The notes under the pieces are model-generated. The model ran no database searches. It had not been told where the DNA came from and saw only the letters and a list, made by a program, of their open reading frames with translations. From JAAYDS01 sp039680625 (lineage in GTDB: Bacteria > Chloroflexota > Anaerolineae > UBA1429): 15,991 nt of DNA. Positions within the stretch are counted from its first letter, which is position 1. Each line of letters opens with the position of its first letter. A program made the translations under genes and the position numbers. The DNA lies in assembly GCA_039680625.1 (NCBI GenBank), contig JBDKSN010000125.1:1-15991 (forward strand). The letters are read 5' to 3'. This document shows positions 15,297 to 15,991 of the stretch, in pieces.

Positions 15297-15991
15297 CTAG
15301 GGGATATAGACCCGATAGAAGGCCTGGTAGGCATAGACTACATCGCGATAGTCGCCGCTCCAACCGCCCATAGCGTAGAGGAAGGTGCCCGTCGCCTCCT
15401 CCACGGCCGACAGCCCGAGCGTCCGCCACTCGCCAGTGATTGGGCTCGCAAACGCCGACCACGCTTCGAGCGCGGCGTCATAACGCTCGTTGACGGTGAA
15501 CGGTTCGGCCCACCCGCCACCACAAGCATACAGGCTGCCATTGACAACGGCCAATCCGTGACCGGCGCGGCCCTCGCTCATCTCCGCATGCTGCTGCCAC
15601 AGGATCTCTCCGCCCTGCGCCTTGGCGGGCGCGAACGATTCGCATAGTTTCAGCTCTCGCGCACCGTCATAGCCCCCTACGACATAGATTCGCTCGCCCA
15701 AGGTCGCTGCCGCGGCAAAACCCCGCGGAGCCGTCAGTTTGCCAGCCTGCCGCCAGCTATCGCTGGCCACATCATAGTACCACACGGTGTCGACGTACTC
15801 CTGGCCATCCCATCCGCCAAACACATAGAAACCCTCGCCCCATGGAGCCAGCGCATACGAGCACAACGGTTGTGGCAATGGCGACGCCTGCGCCCAGGCG
15901 TCGAGACGCGCGTTATAGATCTCGAGCGCATTCGACAAGGCACCAGAGGTTGTGAGCCCGCCGGGCACAAAGATCAAGCCATCTACGGCCA
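15297..15991 (-). CDS. Kelch-repeat protein (5' end outside window)
   Basis: The minus-strand frame is open to the right edge; 231 residues to the TAG at 15297 are visible. At least four Kelch-type blades are recognisable by paired glycines and the downstream Tyr/Trp: FYVFGGWDGQEYVDTVWYYD, IYVVGGYDGARELKLCESF, LYACGGGWAEPFTVNERYD and LYAMGGWSGDYRDVVYAY. Such repeats fold into a beta-propeller used for protein or glycan binding or, in some proteins, as a catalytic scaffold. The N-terminus is missing, so a signal peptide or other domain cannot be excluded. It ends 11 bases before osmC and shares its transcript. Confidence 0.85.
   Translation of the reverse strand, partial: AVDGLIFVPGGLTTSGALSNALEIYNARLDAWAQASPLPQPLCSYALAPWGEGFYVFGGWDGQEYVDTVWYYDVASDSWRQAGKLTAPRGFAAAATLGERIYVVGGYDGARELKLCESFAPAKAQGGEILWQQHAEMSEGRAGHGLAVVNGSLYACGGGWAEPFTVNERYDAALEAWSAFASPITGEWRTLGLSAVEEATGTFLYAMGGWSGDYRDVVYAYQAFYRVYIP

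Overview
The window looks like chromosomal DNA of a GC-rich bacterium. The gene content and protein character suggest a Chloroflexota (Anaerolineae-like) genome, but this is a soft inference because there is no rRNA or other phylogenetic marker to settle it. Coding density is very high, and no gene-free stretch exceeds about 140 bases. Almost every gene is on the minus strand, usually with a clear Shine-Dalgarno (SD) sequence. I see no mobile element, integrase or CRISPR array.

Left block (1-7863, minus strand, transcribed right to left): polA (DNA polymerase I) and argS (arginyl-tRNA synthetase) are tightly coupled. They are followed by a tRNA-Val(TAC) with its own plausible promoter, two unrecognised proteins (563 and 142 aa), and a YfhO-like multi-pass membrane protein cut by the left edge. 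A perfect 12-bp terminator-like hairpin lies inside the first codons of the YfhO-like gene.

Centre (7864-9169): a compact divergent promoter region drives polA leftwards and a zinc-dependent sorbitol/xylitol-type dehydrogenase rightwards. The two -35 boxes abut. The dehydrogenase ends in a strong hairpin terminator that separates it from the convergent right-hand operon.

Right block (9170-15991, minus strand, one long close-packed operon): a Kelch-repeat protein cut by the right edge, an OsmC-type peroxidase, dihydrolipoyl dehydrogenase, a DUF503/YlxP protein, two small membrane proteins, NfnA, NfnB, and a SIS-domain GlmS-like aminosugar isomerase or deaminase. NfnA and NfnB together form the electron-bifurcating NADH-dependent reduced ferredoxin:NADP+ oxidoreductase. 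The block has a redox theme: NADPH/ferredoxin balancing, lipoamide reduction and peroxide removal.

The most unusual feature is in nfnB. Its reading frame is intact over 478 codons except for one in-frame TGA. That TGA sits exactly where the third cysteine of the conserved N-terminal C-x2-C-x4-C-x3-C iron-sulfur motif should be. A hairpin with a GGU at its apex begins four bases after the TGA and resembles a bacterial SECIS element. This could be a selenocysteine-containing NfnB, a natural split of the subunit (a GTG directly follows the TGA), or a point mutation or sequencing error. The window has no selenocysteine machinery, so it cannot decide between these.
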